Of a stretch of 64,000 bases of DNA, positions 61,155 to 64,000 are shown one piece after another (the stretch's first letter is position 1; each line of letters starts with the position of its first letter). Both the position numbers and the translations under genes were made by a program. This stretch comes from Phoronis australis (taxonomy: Eukaryota; Phoronida; Phoronidae). The notes under the pieces were generated by a model. The model searched no databases and was not told where the DNA came from. It was given only the letters and a program-made list of their open reading frames with translations. The DNA lies in the NCBI GenBank assembly GCA_002633005.1, contig NMRA01000001.1, positions 1,962,933 through 2,026,932 of the forward strand, written 5' to 3'.

Positions 61155-62055
61155 CTAAGAGATAAGGCCAAATGTAGACATTATAAAGATCGAGGCAGAA
61201 CAGAAGACACCTTCTGACAGGTAAGATTGCGACTGCAGGTAACTCTTGAGCAAATATGGCGATAATGGCCTCGTAGTTATTTCTATTTTCAGATATCAGT
61301 GTTCTCTGCAGCAAGCTGAAAGACTAAGGAGGGTGTATTCTGTTCGCGTGAACATAAGTCTAAACGCACAACCTCTCTGTGACGCCCGTAATGAGCCCAC
61401 AACAAATTACGTCCGCGTACGGGTACAAAATTTGTGGACGGGTACGGGGTTTGGCTACGGGAAACCGCTCGAGTGTCTCATTGACAGGAACAGTTGAACG
61501 GAGTTAATTTGCATCGTAGACACGCATTAGTGTCTCGGTGTCGATTATTTGCATACTTGGGTCCAAGAAGTACTCGTCAACGACATTTGAAAATGTTATC
61601 TGTTACAGATTTTTAAACTACAGCACATTTCTATAATTTGGGGCTCTGAATTTTTGTTAAGGACGCGTAGATATGGAAGAGATCGAGAATTCTTGTGTTA
61701 TCATTTAGGTTAACTTTAACCGTTAATACCGTTCATCGTTTAGAAAGTAGGCGGGGTTTCTGCGGAAACTTCATGATAGATGTGTCAACATGAATCAGCT
61801 GTCACTCACTACATAAAAATTAAAAATTAAAATCCATTGTAAGACGTTTTAAACTAAAATGAAGCAGAAAGAGTGTCTTTAAACCATACGTGTTTTATAT
61901 TAGTGATGTGATGCCTCAGATGCTGTGCCAAGTAGGTATTTTCGGAGGCTGAAGGTCGAGTGAAAGTAATTACTCGCCGAAGCAACCGAGGCAATAACAC
62001 CACTCACATAAAAACGCGTGTAACTTAATGTATTCATGCCACATATTAAAGATAT

Positions 62056-62456
62056 CATAGGCGGATTTAGGGGGGGAGGGGGGNNNNNNNNNNNNNNNNN
62101 NNNNNNNNNNNNNNNNNNNNNNNNNNNNNNNNNNNNNNNNNNNNNNNNNNNNNNNNNNNNNNNNNNNNNNNNNNNNNNNNNNNNNNNNNNNNNNNNNNNN
62201 NNNNNNNNNNNNNNNNNNNNNNNNNNNNNNNNNNNNNNNNNNNNNNNNNNNNNNTGGCTGGTGCAAGGAAAATTAAACAGCGGCAGCGTGAAGAAATATC
62301 GAGTGCACCAATTTGGAATGGCAGTGGGGGGCCCAGAGCGCGGCGGAACCGTGTTCCCGTTTTTTTTGGGCCGCCAGTGCATACAATCGCGCTTTGCCCA
62401 ATTCTCCGAGGCAACATCCTGGGTCCCCCTCTTATGGTATCCTAGATCCGCCACTG
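62056..62456. mobile_element. Non-autonomous DNA transposon with CAGTGGCGGATCTAGG-type ends, containing a gap
   Basis: The left end CATAGGCGGATTTAGG and the right end, reverse complement CAGTGGCGGATCTAGG, match at 13 of 16 positions and are followed by G/C-runs. GATAT flanks both sides. CAGTGGCGGATC ends are common in hAT-like elements, so that assignment is an inference. The centre is unsequenced. Confidence 0.6.
62084..62254. other. Assembly gap (171 N)
   Basis: Run of N inside the transposon described at 62056-62456. Predicted proteins across it are meaningless. Confidence 0.99.
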
Positions 62457-62828
62457 GATATAACTCACACTTCTTCTCGAGCTCTTGTTTCCTTTCCAAT
62501 GCATGTAGCCATGTCAAGTGACCGTACAATAACCGTTTTCGATTAACGTCTATTGCACGGACACGTGACACGTTACTCATTGCACGGGCGTATCAAGATA
62601 TAAAAAAGAAAATTCCTGAAATTTTAGGAACTGTCTACAGTATGAGGCAATTTTAGTTTTGTTTTATCGTAGTCGTTCGTAAATGTCACCTGGATATCAA
62701 TAGTTGCGTGAACAGATTCCCTTTAGCTAGTCTCTTCGCTGACGCAGTTTTTAGTTCATCACGGGACACAAGACTACCTCAAACACAAATAGTAGGCTTA
62801 TTATATATGTTTCTTAACTAATACTTAC

Positions 62829-63005
62829 TTTCACAGTGAGGCACGTAAATGGTTCCGTTGTAGCACGTGACTGACTTTGTCAAAGTTGTGTCGGGGTACT
62901 GGTAACCCCCGTCGCACGTGTAGTTGATATTCTCGTCGTAGACAAGCAACGGCCCTGTTGCGTTGTGGGTCGCGAAGTTAACTTGAATTACTTCACATTT
63001 TGTTA
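62829..63005 (-). CDS. Sushi/CCP domain exon of an extracellular protein (partial gene)
   Basis: The exon is bounded by TTTTTACAG| and |GTAAGTATT and has phase 1 at both ends, the usual layout of shuffled CCP exons. Its 58 full codons read TKCEVIQVNF, then VYDENINYTCDGGYQYPD, then SVTCYNGTIYVPHCE. The four cysteines, the Y-x-C, the GY and the final C are the CCP pattern, although the Trp before the last Cys is replaced (IYVPHC). The fold is common in complement regulators, adhesion proteins and receptors, so no specific function can be given. Confidence 0.8.
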
Positions 63006-64000
63006 CTGTAAAAAGCGTGTAAATGAAGTTATTTCAGACCAGAGGTACCTCTGTACCCAGTCACATAAAGTTATACTCTGGATAACAACAAAATGCACAA
63101 AATCACCCTATCGCATGTGTTGAATAATGTTTTTGACATCACGTAATAATCATAGGTATCCAGCGGTTAACTTTTAAGTTTTATACAACCAAGCTCAGAG
63201 CTGACAGAATATCTAGAGTTGATTAACTATCGACTATTACCTCGGGAGATCACACGTGCAATGGCGACTGTAGCCTTGTTTCGATTTAATTTTTGCGACA
63301 GCCACAAAAATCTAGTTTGCACTGGTAGCTCTACCAATGAAACTTAAACTTTAAGCTTCCGGCAGTATCACGGGGATCCCTAACTCCAAAATTTCGAATC
63401 CAAACAACGTAAATGCGCCTATATTGGCTCATGTGTCTATATTAGAAATAATGCCAATACCAGGCATTATAGGCGTATGCGTTTGTACGCAAAGCATTTG
63501 GCTAAAACCAAAAGATGCTATATATACACGCACCTCGTTTGCATTTCAAAACATTCTCTGCTATTTTGCTCGTGGAATGCTGTAGAGAACTTTGCAAATG
63601 ATACCGGATTGGCACAATATGCCGAAACGTGCATGTATTTATTTCGAAACAACTTAATTTAAAACACTTACTTTGTTTTCTATTGAAAACTGTGGACACT
63701 TTATCTTGGTTTGGCCGGGAAGGTTGACTAGATAGTTTAAGCCAATCAAACGTGTTTCTTCCAAACATTTAACGATTCGGATTTGGCTCTTCCATTTTCG
63801 CATACAGTTCATTAAGGTTCTTAAAGGGACACTCCTTGAGGGTTGATAAGAAAAAAGGGTTTAAATTCGAACAATTGAAACAAAATCCTCTGGTGGAATG
63901 GACTGACGTATCTCGGCAAATAGTTGGAAAGATTCAGAATTTTAGTTCACAACTGAATCATCCAAAATGTTCCACACTGTCCAGGCATTTGTTACATATA
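63006..64000. other. Probable intron of the sushi gene
   Basis: A possible upstream minus-strand exon ends at a good donor at 63672 (AACAAA|GTAAGTG) and would be in phase with the sushi exon (…STVFNRKQ). It has no recognisable domain and its start is not defined. Confidence 0.3.

Noticed and set aside
61246-61497. Plus-strand ORF with RVRVQNLWTGTGFGYG
   Set aside because: Low-complexity-like composition without homology; no start context or splice signals of note.
61900-62580. Long ORFs across the N gap
   Set aside because: Their length comes from translating N; they have no coding evidence.

Overview
The window is animal nuclear DNA, apparently from an invertebrate. Genes are intron-rich, GT-AG introns run from about 0.1 to 7 kb, and much of the non-coding DNA is dispersed repeat. 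The proteins are clearly metazoan, but I cannot name the species. There is no prokaryotic gene structure.

Two complete genes could be assembled exon by exon. On the minus strand (14660 down to 7069) lies a YIF1-family gene of 8 coding exons and 300 residues, encoding a Golgi/ER membrane trafficking protein. Head to head with it, on the plus strand (18257 to 53641), lies PARP1 in 26 coding exons and 992 residues. PARP1 carries all expected parts: zinc fingers 1, 2 and 3, a nuclear localisation stretch, BRCT, WGR, helical regulatory domain and the ART catalytic domain with an H-Y-E triad at H842, Y876 and E969. Every exon junction keeps phase, and residue spacing in zinc finger 1 equals that of human PARP1. 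The two start codons are 3.6 kb apart.

The edges hold fragments of further genes. At 1031-1331 (minus) is a probable first coding exon of an unrecognised membrane protein. At 62829-63005 and 61027-61154 (minus) are a sushi/CCP exon and a phase-compatible transmembrane exon. The 5 kb after the PARP1 stop is 3'UTR and intergenic sequence without recognisable genes.

The rest is repeats: a 21-bp palindromic-core minisatellite (3343-3725); eight copies of a modular repeat built from units containing CTAGTGGC, with a hairpin head and a conserved tail; a second dispersed repeat of about 250 bp; tRNA-derived SINEs; several foldback elements; a degraded RNase H fragment of a non-LTR retrotransposon nested inside a modular repeat; two GIY-YIG fragments of the kind found in Penelope-like elements; and an element interrupted by an assembly gap (62084-62254).

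The points most worth a second look are: (1) the last PARP1 intron has U12-type (minor spliceosome) signals and splits the codon of the catalytic glutamate; (2) the modular repeat lies in the sense direction of its host gene in all eight copies; (3) a 54-bp inverted repeat ends about 40 bp before the PARP1 start codon; (4) a local 108-bp duplication next to a single N brackets what looks like a foreign first exon, possibly a misassembly.
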